From: Sinomonas atrocyanea
GTDB taxonomy: Bacteria > Actinomycetota > Actinomycetes > Actinomycetales > Micrococcaceae
Length of the DNA: 64,000 bases
Direction of reading: 5' to 3'
Assembly: GCF_030812675.1 (NCBI RefSeq)
Contig: NZ_JAUSTE010000010.1
Coordinates: forward strand, 1 to 64,000
A program made the translations under genes and the position numbers. Within the stretch, counting starts at the first letter, position 1, and the number at the start of each line of letters is the position of its first letter. The notes beneath the pieces were generated by a model. That model was not told the origin of the DNA, ran no database searches, and saw only the letters and a program-made list of their open reading frames with translations. Below are positions 1 to 8,533 of this stretch, one piece after another.

Positions 1-51
1 CCGGCCGAGCTGTTCGAGCAGCTCCAGCCGGGCCTCGCCGCACTCGGATAG
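1..51 (+). CDS. 3' end of an unidentified gene (partial)
   Basis: The first 16 codons are open and end at a TAG at 49-51; the visible C-terminus reads PAELFEQLQPGLAALG. The rest of the gene lies outside the window. The tail is too short to assign a family. Its codon use fits the high-GC neighbours, and the 147-base gap that follows leads into the next operon. Confidence 0.6.
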   Translation, partial: PAELFEQLQPGLAALG

Positions 52-198
52 GGCCAGGCCTCCCGGAGCAGAAAGTTCTGCAACGAAACCTTCCTTCCGC
101 GGCCCCTCCTGCGGTACAAATACGCCGGGACCTGCGAAGACGTCCGGCGACCCCGCGCATCGGCGACGGCCCACCGGAGGCGACCAAAGGAGGCCACG

Positions 199-648
199 TT
201 GTCCGAGTCCAATGCCCCCACCCGCGACACACCCACCCGGGCGCCGGCCAGACCGGTGCCGTACGCGGTGGCGGGGATCCTCCTGGCCGCCGCGATCGTG
301 CTGCCGCTCATGCCGCAGATGTACTCCTTCGACCAGCCGCGGCTGGGCGGCATGCCCTTCTTCTACTGGTACCAGCTGCTGTGGGTGCCCATCTCCGCGG
401 CGCTCAGTGGGATCGCCTACTGGCTTGTGACCGCCGAGGACCGCCGGCGCCGCGGGGCGGCCCGCACGGGCGCCACCGCCTCCCCGGCCGGCCCGGCCGG
501 GACGGGCAGCCCGGGCAGCCCAGGCAGTCCGGGCGGGACAGGCAGCCCCGGCGGCACAGCCGGCCCCGACACCGGCGGGCGGGGCAGCGGCGGCCGCCAC
601 GCGGCGTCGTCCGACGAGGCAGACAGCGAAGGAGGTGAGCCGAGATGA
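199..648 (+). CDS. DUF3311 small membrane protein, symporter partner
   Basis: A 149-residue protein with a TTG start, chosen because AAAGGAGG lies at 186-193. Residues about 24-72 hold two hydrophobic segments around a PQMYSF...PFFYWYQLLW stretch typical of DUF3311. The C-terminal 70 residues are a low-complexity Gly/Ser/Pro tail (SPGSPGSPGG-type repeats) and are probably disordered. It overlaps the following symporter gene by 4 bases, so the two are almost certainly translationally coupled. DUF3311 proteins are commonly encoded just before sodium:solute symporters for monocarboxylates and are thought to be accessory subunits; that role is inferred from context. The repetitive tail is unusually long for the family. 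Confidence 0.85.
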   Translation: MSESNAPTRDTPTRAPARPVPYAVAGILLAAAIVLPLMPQMYSFDQPRLGGMPFFYWYQLLWVPISAALSGIAYWLVTAEDRRRRGAARTGATASPAGPAGTGSPGSPGSPGGTGSPGGTAGPDTGGRGSGGRHAASSDEADSEGGEPR

Positions 649-2303
649 ACCGTCCCATCGACTGGACCGCCCTGATCATCGTGATCCTGCTCTTCGTCAT
701 CGTGGCAGTCATGGGGTTCATGGCGGCGCGCTGGCGCCGCTCCAAGGAGGAGACGGGGCTGCACAGCCTCGACGAGTGGGGCCTCGGCGGCCGCGGGTTC
801 GGCACCTGGATCACCTGGTTCCTGCTCGGCGGCGACCTCTACACGGCCTACACCTTCGTGGCCGTCCCCGCCGCCATGTGGGCCACCGGGTCGGTGAGCG
901 GCTTCTTCGCGGTGCCGTACACGATCGTGCTGTACCCGATCATCTTCATCATCATGAGCCGGATGTGGTCGGTGTCCCACCGGCACGGGTACGTCACGAG
1001 CGCGGACTTCGTGGGCGGGCGCTACGGGAGCCGCTGGCTGTCCCTCGCCGTCGCGGTCACCGGCATCGTGGCCACCATGCCGTACATCGCCCTCCAGCTC
1101 GTGGGCATCAAGGCCGTGCTCACGGTCCTCGGGCTCGGCAGCGCGCAGAACGCGTTCCTGACCGACCTCCCGCTCATCATCGCGTTCGTGGTGCTCGCCG
1201 CCTACACGTACACGTCCGGGCTGCGCGCGCCGGCCATGATCGCCGTGGTGAAGGACCTGCTGATCTACCTGGCCGTGATCGTGGCCGTGATCTACCTGCC
1301 GATCAAGTTCGGCGGCTGGGACGCGATCTTCGGCGCCGCGCAGACGAAGCTCGGCACCGTCAGCCAGGCGACGGGCAAGCCCGCGGGCGTGTTCATCCCC
1401 ACCGGCTCGAGCTACTCGGCGTACTGGACGCTCGCGCTCGGCTCGGCGATGGCGCTGTTCATGTACCCGCACTCGGTCACCGGCGTGCTCGCGTCGAAGG
1501 CTCGCAACACGATCCGCCGCAACGCAGCGATCCTGCCGCTGTACTCGCTCATGCTCGGGTTCCTCGCACTGCTGGGCTTCGTGGCCATCAAGGCCGGAAC
1601 CAAGCCCGTGGACCTCGACGGCTCCACCAACCCGCAGCTCGTGGTGCCGCAGCTGTTCCTGGACCACTTCCCCTCGTGGTTCGCCGGGATTGCACTCGCG
1701 GCCATCGCGATCGGGGCGCTCGTGCCGGCGGCGATCATGTCCATCGCCGCCGCGAACCTCTTCACCCGCAACATCTACCGGGACTTCTTCAAGCCGGACG
1801 CCGATCCCAAGACGGAGGCCAATGTCTCCAAGATCGTCTCCCTCGTGGTCAAGGTCGGGGCGCTCATCTTCGTCATCGGCATGGACCAGTCCGCGGCCAT
1901 CAACATGCAGCTCCTCGGCGGCATCTGGATCCTCCAGACCTTCCCCGCGGTCGTCGGTGGCCTGTACACGCGGTGGTTCGACCGGTGGGCGCTGCTCATC
2001 GGCTGGGCCGTGGGCATCATCTTCGGCACCGTGTCGGCGTACAGCGTGGTCAACCCCGTCACGCACGCGCACTTCGGCGGTTCGACGGCGGCGTTCCCCG
2101 GGACGAACTTCACCGTGTACATCGCGATCTCCGCGTTCGTGCTCAACCTCGTCGTCTCGGTGGTGCTGACGCTGCTCCTGCGGCTCTTCAGGGTGCCCCA
2201 GGGGGCGGACGAGACGCGGCCGTCCGACTTCGGCGCGGACGAGACCGATCCGAAGGTCAAGCAGATCGAGGCCACCGCAGGCCCCACGGGTCCGTTCGCG
2301 TAG
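645..2303 (+). CDS. Sodium:solute symporter (SSS family), probable monocarboxylate uptake
   Basis: A 552-residue integral membrane protein with about 13 predicted hydrophobic segments, the usual size for the SSS/SLC5 fold. The start ATG at 645 overlaps the TGA of the DUF3311 gene and is preceded by GAAGGAGGTGAG. The N-terminal EWGLGGRGFGTW and the central segment around residues 260-285 fit the acetate/pyruvate/lactate branch (ActP/MctC-like). Pairing with a DUF3311 protein supports that subgroup, but the substrate cannot be read from sequence. It most likely imports a short organic acid coupled to Na+ or H+. A GC hairpin at 2313-2334 separates it from the convergent gene downstream. Confidence 0.88.
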   Translation: MNRPIDWTALIIVILLFVIVAVMGFMAARWRRSKEETGLHSLDEWGLGGRGFGTWITWFLLGGDLYTAYTFVAVPAAMWATGSVSGFFAVPYTIVLYPIIFIIMSRMWSVSHRHGYVTSADFVGGRYGSRWLSLAVAVTGIVATMPYIALQLVGIKAVLTVLGLGSAQNAFLTDLPLIIAFVVLAAYTYTSGLRAPAMIAVVKDLLIYLAVIVAVIYLPIKFGGWDAIFGAAQTKLGTVSQATGKPAGVFIPTGSSYSAYWTLALGSAMALFMYPHSVTGVLASKARNTIRRNAAILPLYSLMLGFLALLGFVAIKAGTKPVDLDGSTNPQLVVPQLFLDHFPSWFAGIALAAIAIGALVPAAIMSIAAANLFTRNIYRDFFKPDADPKTEANVSKIVSLVVKVGALIFVIGMDQSAAINMQLLGGIWILQTFPAVVGGLYTRWFDRWALLIGWAVGIIFGTVSAYSVVNPVTHAHFGGSTAAFPGTNFTVYIAISAFVLNLVVSVVLTLLLRLFRVPQGADETRPSDFGADETDPKVKQIEATAGPTGPFA

Positions 2304-2312
2304 GCGCCTGCC

Positions 2313-2334
2313 GGGGCGCCCCCAGGGGCGTCCC
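2313..2334. terminator. Hairpin between convergent genes
   Basis: GGGGCGCC at 2313-2320 pairs with GGCGTCCC at 2327-2334 (8 bp with one G:U), loop of 6. It sits ten bases after the symporter stop and touches the stop codon of the convergent gene. There is no T-run, so it is a factor-assisted or bidirectional terminator candidate only. Confidence 0.5.
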
Positions 2335-3524
2335 TACGGGCGGACGGCGCCGAGCTCCACGTCGATGCGCCGGTCCAGCTCCTCCTGCGTGAACACGGTC
2401 GAGCCGCCGTGGGCCCGCAGGTGGAGGAGGCTGCCCAGGCGGAGCATCCGCCACGCGCGCTCCTCGGCGTGGTCCTTGGAGGCCGCCGCGCGGGTGACCT
2501 CCTTGTCGTAGAGGTTCGGCGCATTGAGGGCGCGCTGGCGCACCCGTTCGGCCATGCGGGCGCGGAAGGGGTCGGTCTCGGCGGTGTCGGGGGTGCGGAG
2601 CAGCTCGCCGTAGGCCTCGGCCCGCTCCTCGTCGCCCTCCTTCCGGGCGAGGTGGGCGGCCAGCCCCAGCGCGGACTCGATCGAGGCCCAGCGCGCCGGG
2701 TTGCCGTCGTAGGGGAGCACGGCGAGCAGGTCGGCGACCTTGAGGGCGTTCCCGGTGTCGTCCTGGCCCACGTAGAGCTCGAAGGCGAGCTCGCGCAGGT
2801 CGGCCAGGCACGCGCCGGACTTGACGTTGATGCCCTTCGCGAGGCGCCCGGCGAGCTCGTTGACCGCGTGCCGGCCGGGGTGGGCGGCGTCGATGGCGCG
2901 CATGAGCTCCTCCGGCTTCTCGTCCAGAGCGGGGATGCGGGCCAGGAGGTCCGGGCGGAGGCTGGACGCGGCGGCCGGAGCGGCGCCCGGCACGACCACC
3001 ACGTCGCCCGTCTCGAGGGTGATCTCGGACGGCCCGCGCAGGGGGGCCTGGGGCACGGCCGCGGGGGAGGCCCCGGCGGCCGGCGGCTCGGTGGCGTGCG
3101 GCTCGGTGGAGACGAGGACCTCGGTCTCGGTACGCGCGGGGGCGGAGTCGGTGCGGTAGGCCCCCGTGCCGCCGGCGTCCGGCGCTGCCGAGGCTGCCGG
3201 GGCGGCAGAGTCCCCGGCGCCGGCGGACCCGGCGGAGTCGCGCCCTGCCCCGGCGAACAGCAGGTCAGCGGGGCGGCCGCCCTTGCCCCGGGCCACGCGG
3301 ACGCGGGTGCCGTGGGCGACCCGCAGGTTCAGGTCGTTGTCGAGCACCGCGAAGTAGAGCGCGGGATGGCCGTAGTCGTCCAGCACGGTGTCCACTTCGA
3401 GGACCTCGGCGCTGCCCTCACCGTCGGGCAGGAGCAGCCGTTGGCCGTGCTTGAGCTCGTGGGCGTCGATCTCGTGGAACTCGGGGGTTCCGGGCCGCTC
3501 GTGCGGTCCCGAGCTGTGGTGCAT
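2334..3524 (-). CDS. Hypothetical protein, possibly DUF6707 family
   Basis: A 396-residue soluble protein of unknown function. I start it at the ATG at 3522-3524 (MHHSSG...) because GGAGG lies six bases upstream; an in-frame start 12 codons earlier lacks this. Residues about 15-80 form a small beta-rich segment (HGQRLLLPDGEG, HGTRVRVARG). A long Ala/Pro/Thr-rich linker follows to about residue 190, then an alpha-helical region of about 200 residues rich in Leu, Ala, Glu and Arg. The helical C-terminus resembles what I recall as DUF6707 from Arthrobacter, though I cannot confirm that. No signal peptide, membrane segment or catalytic motif is visible. CCTATA at 3561-3566 (TATAGG on the coding strand) is a possible -10. 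Confidence 0.7.
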   Translation of the reverse strand: MHHSSGPHERPGTPEFHEIDAHELKHGQRLLLPDGEGSAEVLEVDTVLDDYGHPALYFAVLDNDLNLRVAHGTRVRVARGKGGRPADLLFAGAGRDSAGSAGAGDSAAPAASAAPDAGGTGAYRTDSAPARTETEVLVSTEPHATEPPAAGASPAAVPQAPLRGPSEITLETGDVVVVPGAAPAAASSLRPDLLARIPALDEKPEELMRAIDAAHPGRHAVNELAGRLAKGINVKSGACLADLRELAFELYVGQDDTGNALKVADLLAVLPYDGNPARWASIESALGLAAHLARKEGDEERAEAYGELLRTPDTAETDPFRARMAERVRQRALNAPNLYDKEVTRAAASKDHAEERAWRMLRLGSLLHLRAHGGSTVFTQEELDRRIDVELGAVRP

Positions 3525-3620
3525 CTGGGTCCTCCGTGGTGGCTTTCGGTCCGCTCCCACCCTATAAAGGATTGGTAACGACCGCCCACAGGCGCGCGGG
3601 GGCCGGACGGAACCGGAGGG

Positions 3621-4160
3621 CTACGGGGCGATCCCGGCGAACGCGAGGGCCTGCCGCACGAGCTCCCCGCGGCCGCCCACGAACTCCAGCTGGACCGGGC
3701 CGCTGAGCACCTCGGCGGGGGACATCCACGTCAGCTCGAGGGCGTCCTGCCGCGGCTGGCACTCGCCGGTCACAGGGATCACGTAGGCCAGCGCGACGGC
3801 GTGCTGGCGCTCGTCGGTGAAGCCCGTCTGCGACGGCGAGGGGAAGTACTCCACCACGGTGAACGGAACAGGGCTGACGGGCAGCTGCGGGAACGCGAGG
3901 GTGCCCAGGTCCTTCTCGAGGTGGCGCAGCAGCGCCGCGCGGATCGTCTCCTTGTACAGGACGCGGCCCGAGACGAGGCTGCGCATCATATTGCCCTCGT
4001 CGTCGGCCTGCAGCAGCAGCCCCACCTCGTTGACGTACCCGAGGGGGTCCAGGCGCACGGGCACTGCCTCGACGTACAGCATCGGCAGACGGTTCCGCGC
4101 CTCGTAGAGGTCCTCCGGGGAGAGCCAGCCGGGATACGGGTCGGGGGTGCGAACTGCCAT
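3621..4160 (-). CDS. DUF4916 / NUDIX-type hydrolase
   Basis: A 179-residue protein that opens with PYPGWLSPEDLYEARNRLPMLYVEAVPVR and continues with EVGLLLQADDEGN and SGRVLYKETIRAALLRHLEKDLG. This is the pattern of the DUF4916 branch of the NUDIX fold. The region matching the NUDIX box (ETIRAALLRHLEKDLG) lacks a canonical REUXEE core, so ordinary nucleoside-diphosphate hydrolysis should not be assumed. The family is common in Actinobacteria. TAGAAC at 4168-4173, 7 bases before the ATG, suggests a leaderless transcript. Confidence 0.8.
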   Translation of the reverse strand: MAVRTPDPYPGWLSPEDLYEARNRLPMLYVEAVPVRLDPLGYVNEVGLLLQADDEGNMMRSLVSGRVLYKETIRAALLRHLEKDLGTLAFPQLPVSPVPFTVVEYFPSPSQTGFTDERQHAVALAYVIPVTGECQPRQDALELTWMSPAEVLSGPVQLEFVGGRGELVRQALAFAGIAP

Positions 4161-4167
4161 GCCTACT

Positions 4168-4173
4168 GTTCTA
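4168..4173 (-). promoter_or_regulatory. Possible -10 element, leaderless start of the NUDIX gene
   Basis: TAGAAC on the coding strand, 7 bases before the ATG at 4160. There is no Shine-Dalgarno sequence. It lacks the final T of TANNNT, so it is one of the weaker examples in the window. Confidence 0.4.
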
Positions 4174-4914
4174 CCGCATCTCGGCTCCCGTGGCGGGGCC
4201 CGCCGCCAGGATCGTGACGCCGCGTCCGTCCGGGGTCGGGATCCGCACGCGCGCGACGCCGCCCGGCCGGCTCCCCTCCTCGGCCTCCTCGGCGGTGACC
4301 TCCTCGGCGGCCCAGCCGGCCAGCGCGAGGCGGGGCATGAGCTCGCTGCGCCGCCCGGAGTATTCGAGGACGAGCCCGCCGGCCGAGGCGGCGTCGGCCC
4401 TGACCGCGGCGATGACTCCGCCGTTCTTGGCGGTGAACTCGCGGGCGGTGGCGGGGCCGAGCTGCGGATCCGGCCGCGGCCGGGCTCCGATGGCGGCGAG
4501 AGTCGCGGCGGCGCCGTCGAGGTCGGGGGTGTTCCACTCGAGCCGCACGGTCATGTCCGGATCGGCGTCGACGGGGCGTCCGGCGTGGGAGGTGGGCTCG
4601 GCCGTGAACCCGAAGCCGTCCGGCCCCGTGATCCGCACCCGGGGGCCGCCGGCGGAATCCTCGAGGGCCGCCTGTCCGCCGTCGTCCGCGGTGCGGCGGG
4701 CGAACTCCTGCGGGTCCCGGACCTCGACCCCGAACACGGTGGTGCCGTCCTGCGGCGAGCCGGGCTCGGCGGAGCGGAGGCGCACCCGGCCGCTGTGCGA
4801 GTCGAGCACCGCCCAGCCCTCGCCCTCCTCCCCGGGCACGAGGCCGAGGTCGAGCAGGAGCCGGCGCAGCTCCGGCAGCGCGGACGTGTAGCGGGTGGCG
4901 AGGACACGCAGCAT
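4171..4914 (-). CDS. VOC (glyoxalase-like) superfamily protein, two-module
   Basis: A 247-residue protein whose ATG at 4912-4914 is supported by AAGGGAG a few bases upstream; a longer in-frame start would swallow that site. It shows two tandem beta-alpha-beta-beta-beta modules: residues 1-115 (MLRVLATRYTSALPELRRLL, VFGVEVRDPQEFARR) and 120-247 (ADPDMTVRLEWNTPDLDGAAATLAAIG). That gives a complete VOC pseudo-barrel in one chain. I cannot identify the metal ligands or substrate. It stops ten bases before the neighbouring NUDIX gene, whose start lies beyond its stop. The region upstream of its start carries the 32-bp intergenic repeat. Confidence 0.72.
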   Translation of the reverse strand: MLRVLATRYTSALPELRRLLLDLGLVPGEEGEGWAVLDSHSGRVRLRSAEPGSPQDGTTVFGVEVRDPQEFARRTADDGGQAALEDSAGGPRVRITGPDGFGFTAEPTSHAGRPVDADPDMTVRLEWNTPDLDGAAATLAAIGARPRPDPQLGPATAREFTAKNGGVIAAVRADAASAGGLVLEYSGRRSELMPRLALAGWAAEEVTAEEAEEGSRPGGVARVRIPTPDGRGVTILAAGPATGAEMR

Positions 4915-4976
4915 GGAGACTCCCTTCGCGGCAGGTGCCCACCATCCTCCCACCTCCCGCCACCCCGCCCCCTCTC

Positions 4977-5056
4977 GTTTCGGGTACGCATCTCGCGGCC
5001 CTTCCTGCGTTTCGGGTACGCATCTCGTCTCGATTCCGGCGTTCCGGGTACGAGCG
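4977..5056. repeat. 32-bp-period intergenic repeat (copy set 1)
   Basis: GTTTCGGGTACGCATCTCG occurs at 4977-4995 and 5009-5027, with a degraded third copy (GTTCCGGGTACGAGCG) from 5041, giving a 32-base period. The same sequence in the opposite orientation recurs at 9776-9832. It fills the divergent gap between the VOC and YdeI-type genes. The core on the other strand is CGAGATGCGTACCCGAAAC. Confidence 0.85.
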
Positions 5057-5094
5057 CCTTGCGCCCGCGCCCGCTCCCGGGAAGGGTAGGCCGC

Positions 5095-5685
5095 ATGGCC
5101 CCCGAGCTCCCCGAACTCGTTGTCCCCGATGCCACCGCATGGCGGTCATGGCTCGCCGAGAACCACCGCGAGAGCCCTGGCGTATGGCTCGTGCTGCACA
5201 AGAAGGGCGGGACCGTGACCGGGCTCGCCTACGAGCCGGCAGTGCTCGAGGCGCTGTGCTTCGGCTGGATCGACGGCCAGCTCCGGGCGCGGGACGCGCA
5301 GAGCTCGGCCATCCGGTTCACACCGCGCTCGCCCAGGAGCCGATGGTCGCAGAGCAACGTGGAGCGCGTGGGCCGGCTCGAGGCCGAGGGCCGCATGACG
5401 CCGGCCGGCCGGGCAGCCGTTGACGCGGCGAAGGCCGACGGCCGGTGGGAGGCGGCCTACAGCGGCGCGGCCTCGGCCGAGGTCCCCGCGGACCTGGCCG
5501 CGGCCATCGCAGCCGTCCCCGAGGCCCAGGCGATGTTCGACGTCCTCACCTCGACCAACCGCTTCGCGCTGATCTACCGCACTACCTCGGTGAAGCGGCC
5601 CGAGACGCGGGCCCGGAAGATCGCCGAGTTCGTGGACATGCTCGCCCGGCAGGAGACCGTCTACCCGCAGAAGAGGCGGCCCTGA
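5095..5685 (+). CDS. YdeI/OmpD-associated-type protein
   Basis: A 196-residue soluble protein starting at the ATG at 5095-5097. Diagnostic stretches are the N-terminal WRSWLAENHRESPGVWLVLHKK, the central CFGWIDGQ and FTPRSPRSRWSQSN near residues 58-90, and a C-terminal helical region ending KRPETRARKIAEFVDMLARQE. These match the YdeI/OmpD-associated family, whose molecular role is unknown. The length is standard. The gene is divergent from the VOC gene, with the 32-bp repeat array in between. No strong ribosome binding site is visible (GGGAAGGGTAGG). Confidence 0.82.
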   Translation: MAPELPELVVPDATAWRSWLAENHRESPGVWLVLHKKGGTVTGLAYEPAVLEALCFGWIDGQLRARDAQSSAIRFTPRSPRSRWSQSNVERVGRLEAEGRMTPAGRAAVDAAKADGRWEAAYSGAASAEVPADLAAAIAAVPEAQAMFDVLTSTNRFALIYRTTSVKRPETRARKIAEFVDMLARQETVYPQKRRP

Positions 5686-5737
5686 CCGAGGGATACTGTG
5701 CCCTGACGCGGCCGGCGCAGGGCCCACGGCCTCCGGT

Positions 5738-7684
5738 TCAGGCCCCCAGCGCCCGCGCGACCACCGCGGCCGAGGCCGCGCTCCACGCCTGGGGCCGGCA
5801 CGCCGCCGGGTAGGCGAGGGCGCGCGCCGATTCGGCGGACCCGACGCCCGAGAACAGCTCGGGCAGCGACCCGCCGAGCGACTCCGCGGCCCGGACGAGC
5901 CCCCGCGCCACCGTCGCCGCCTCGGCCCGGAAGCCCTCGGCGAGCATTCCGCGCACCGCGATGGCGGTGTCGTGGCTCCAGACCGACCCGCAGTGGTAGC
6001 TCAGCGGCCAGTATCCCGCCGCGGCCGTCGAAAGGGTCCGGATGCCGTAGCCGCTGAACAGTTCGTCCCCGAGGAGCCGGTCCACCACGAGGCGCGCCTC
6101 GTCGGCGTCCAGCAGCCCCGTGCCGAGCAGGTGGCCCATGTTGGACCCGGCCACATCGAGGGGGGTGCCGCCGCCGTCGAGCGCCATCGCCGGGAACCTC
6201 CGGGCGCCGTCCTCCACCCAGAACGACTCCCGGAACCGCGCACGGATTCCCGCCGCGAACTCCCGCAGCTCCGCCGCCTGGGCGCGCAGCCCCTCGCCGC
6301 CGCCCGGCCCTCGCAGCTCCTCGAAGAGGGCGGCGGCCTCGAGCGCGGCCTGGTGCGCGTACCCCTGCACCTCGGCCAGGGCGATCGGCCCCTCCGCGCG
6401 GCGGCCGTCGCGGAACTGCATCGCGTCCGCCGAGTCCTTCCAGCCCTGGTTGCTCAGCCCGTGCCCGGTCTCGTCGCGGTACGCGAGGAACCCGCCCGGC
6501 CCGGTGGCGGAGGCGAGGAGCCAGTCGGCTGCGCGCCGCGCGGCCGGCAGCAGCGCGCGCACGGTGTCCGGGGCGCGCCCGGTCCGGGACAGTTCTCCGG
6601 CCAGGCACAGCCACAGGGCGGTCGCGTCCACGGTGCCGTAGTAGACCGGGGGCAGCCGGAGCTGGTCCCCGCCGGGCCCATGGTCCACCACGAGCTCGCC
6701 GGCCCGGATCTCGTGCGGGATCTTGCCCGGTTCCTCCGCGGACTCCGGGACGTGCTCGGAGCCCTGGTATGCCGCGAGCGCGCGCAGGGTCCCGGCCGCG
6801 AGGGCGGTGTCGCGGGGGAGCAGGAGCCGGGCCGACCACAGCGAGTCCCGCCCGAACAGGGTGAAGTACCAGGGTGCACCGGCGGCGACGAAGGGCGCGT
6901 CGGGCAGCCGGGTCGTCGCGAGCCGGAGGCCTGCGAGCTGCTGCAGGGAGGTGGCCAGCAGGCGGCCGACGGCGCCGGGCCGGCTCTCCGCCCCGTCCTC
7001 CTCCGCGCCGCCCGGCGCCGCACGCACGACGGCGTCCGCGTCCTCGAGCGCGACGCTCCACGACACGCGGAACGGCTTGCCGCGGCCCAGCACCGCGGAC
7101 CAGACGAGGGCGGGGTGGCCCGAGGGGAACCCGTCCGTGTCGTCGGAGTCGCGGTCGATCGAGGTGGACACGCTCGCCCCCTCGGTGTCGGGGGTGGCCA
7201 CGGCGCGCCGGCCGCCGCGCTCCCAGGCCAGCCGCCCGGCGTCGTGCGCGGGTTCCACCGGATCCCCGGGGTGCCCCACCCGCACCGCGGCCATCGGGGC
7301 GAAGTCCGCGCCGAGGTGGACTGCGAGCGTGCAGGCGAGCTCGGGCAGGGACGTGCTGAGCTCGATCGTGTGCCGCACGGTCCCGGGCTCCACGGTCCAC
7401 GTCTGGACCACCCGGACGGCGGGGTCGAGGGTGGGCCCGGCGATGTTCCGGGCGAGGCCGTCCACCGTGACGCGGGCGCCGGCCGCGGAGACGCCCACCG
7501 GCTGCGGCTCGGCGCCGTTGACGGTGACGGCCGCGTGGTCCAGGAATCGGGTGTCCGCGTGGAAGATGCCCGTAAGGCCGGCCGGGTCCGGGGCAAGGCG
7601 GCCCTCGGCGCTGAGCCACAGCTGGGTCGGGGCGGCCACGGCAATGTGCTGGCGGTGCAGGGAGGGCTGGAGGGGAGCGCTCAT
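5738..7684 (-). CDS. Glycogen debranching-type enzyme (amylo-alpha-1,6-glucosidase family)
   Basis: A 648-residue protein. Residues about 15-220 match the N-terminal domain of bacterial glycogen-debranching-type proteins (GIFHADTRFLDHAAVTVNG). Residues 260-640 form an (alpha/alpha)6 catalytic region containing PWYFTLFGRDSLW, GKIPHEIR, YYGTVDATALWL and SNQGWKDSADAM, as in the GH63/GH133-like clan. It probably trims alpha-glucosidic linkages of glycogen, trehalose-derived or similar oligosaccharides in the cytosol; the exact substrate is not readable. I choose ATG 7684 over a GTG three codons upstream because TAGCGT lies 7 bases before the ATG, implying a leaderless message. The gene is divergent from the PAP2 gene. 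Confidence 0.85.
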   Translation of the reverse strand: MSAPLQPSLHRQHIAVAAPTQLWLSAEGRLAPDPAGLTGIFHADTRFLDHAAVTVNGAEPQPVGVSAAGARVTVDGLARNIAGPTLDPAVRVVQTWTVEPGTVRHTIELSTSLPELACTLAVHLGADFAPMAAVRVGHPGDPVEPAHDAGRLAWERGGRRAVATPDTEGASVSTSIDRDSDDTDGFPSGHPALVWSAVLGRGKPFRVSWSVALEDADAVVRAAPGGAEEDGAESRPGAVGRLLATSLQQLAGLRLATTRLPDAPFVAAGAPWYFTLFGRDSLWSARLLLPRDTALAAGTLRALAAYQGSEHVPESAEEPGKIPHEIRAGELVVDHGPGGDQLRLPPVYYGTVDATALWLCLAGELSRTGRAPDTVRALLPAARRAADWLLASATGPGGFLAYRDETGHGLSNQGWKDSADAMQFRDGRRAEGPIALAEVQGYAHQAALEAAALFEELRGPGGGEGLRAQAAELREFAAGIRARFRESFWVEDGARRFPAMALDGGGTPLDVAGSNMGHLLGTGLLDADEARLVVDRLLGDELFSGYGIRTLSTAAAGYWPLSYHCGSVWSHDTAIAVRGMLAEGFRAEAATVARGLVRAAESLGGSLPELFSGVGSAESARALAYPAACRPQAWSAASAAVVARALGA

Positions 7685-7691
7685 GCGAGCC

Positions 7692-7697
7692 ACGCTA
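7692..7697 (-). promoter_or_regulatory. -10 element for a leaderless glycogen-debranching gene
   Basis: TAGCGT on the coding strand, 7 bases before ATG 7684, with no ribosome binding site between. It also decides the start over an upstream GTG that would lie inside the promoter. Confidence 0.55.
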
Positions 7698-7828
7698 CCG
7701 CCGGGCCGCCGGGCGGGACAGCGCGGGACGCCGCCGGGCGGGAGCGGGCGGGACGCCGCGCGCCGACTCCCAGCCGGGGCCGAGCTTCTTCCCGGTCATC
7801 TCCCACGCGTCGGCGCGAGACTGGGGGG

Positions 7829-8530
7829 ATGCTCAAGGTCACCGCTTCCGCCCGGCGCGCCCTGGCCGCCGCGCTGGCGGCGGCGGGCCTCATCGCGTTC
7901 GGCTGGCTGCTCGAGTCCGTGGCGGGGAGCTGGAGCCTCGCGGACTTCGACTGGCCGGTGCTGGACGGGCTCGCGGCCCACCGCAGCGGCCCCGCCACCG
8001 CGGCCGCGCACGCGCTCAGCGCCGCGACCGGACCGGCGGCCGTGCTGGCGGCGTCGGCCGTGGTCGCCGTCGTCTGGGCGGTGTGGCGCCGCGAACTGTG
8101 GCGCCCCGCCCTCCTGGCGGGCGCCTCGCTCGCCGACTTCCTCCTCGTCATGGGGGCCCGGTACTGGGTGGGCAGGTCCCGCCCACCGGCGTGGTTCGAG
8201 GCCGTCGGAGGCAACGAGGGGCCGGCGTTCCCGTCGGCGCACACGGCCGGCGCCGCCACCCTGCTGTTCGTGGGCCTCTATCTGGTGTACTCGCGCCGCG
8301 CGAGCACCCGCGGGCTGCCCCTCGCAGCCCTGGGCGCGGGCATCCTCGTCCTCGCCGTGGCTGCGAGCGACCTCTACCTGGGCCGCCACTGGCTCACGGA
8401 CGTCGCCGCGTCCTTCTCGATCGGGGCGGTCGTGCTCGCGGCGGTGCTGTGGGTGGACGCCCTGAGGACGCCGGAAGGAGACCGGGGGCGCGCCGCGGTG
8501 GCGGCCTCCCGGGCGGCGGCGGACACTTGA
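7829..8530 (+). CDS. PAP2-family membrane phosphatase, divergent motifs
   Basis: A 233-residue membrane protein with about six hydrophobic segments. The ATG at 7829 follows a G-run (GGGGGG). The PAP2 signature is present in altered form. Motif 1 is R111-x6-R118-P119 with Arg replacing the usual Lys. Motif 2 is PSAH at 135-138, retaining the catalytic His. Motif 3 is S180-D-LYLGR-H187-x3-D191, with Asp where the phosphate-binding Arg is expected. The family dephosphorylates lipid phosphates such as undecaprenyl pyrophosphate. Loss of the motif 3 Arg suggests altered chemistry or reduced activity. Three bases separate it from the acylphosphatase gene, so they form an operon. Confidence 0.85.
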   Translation: MLKVTASARRALAAALAAAGLIAFGWLLESVAGSWSLADFDWPVLDGLAAHRSGPATAAAHALSAATGPAAVLAASAVVAVVWAVWRRELWRPALLAGASLADFLLVMGARYWVGRSRPPAWFEAVGGNEGPAFPSAHTAGAATLLFVGLYLVYSRRASTRGLPLAALGAGILVLAVAASDLYLGRHWLTDVAASFSIGAVVLAAVLWVDALRTPEGDRGRAAVAASRAAADT

Positions 8531-8533
8531 GGC

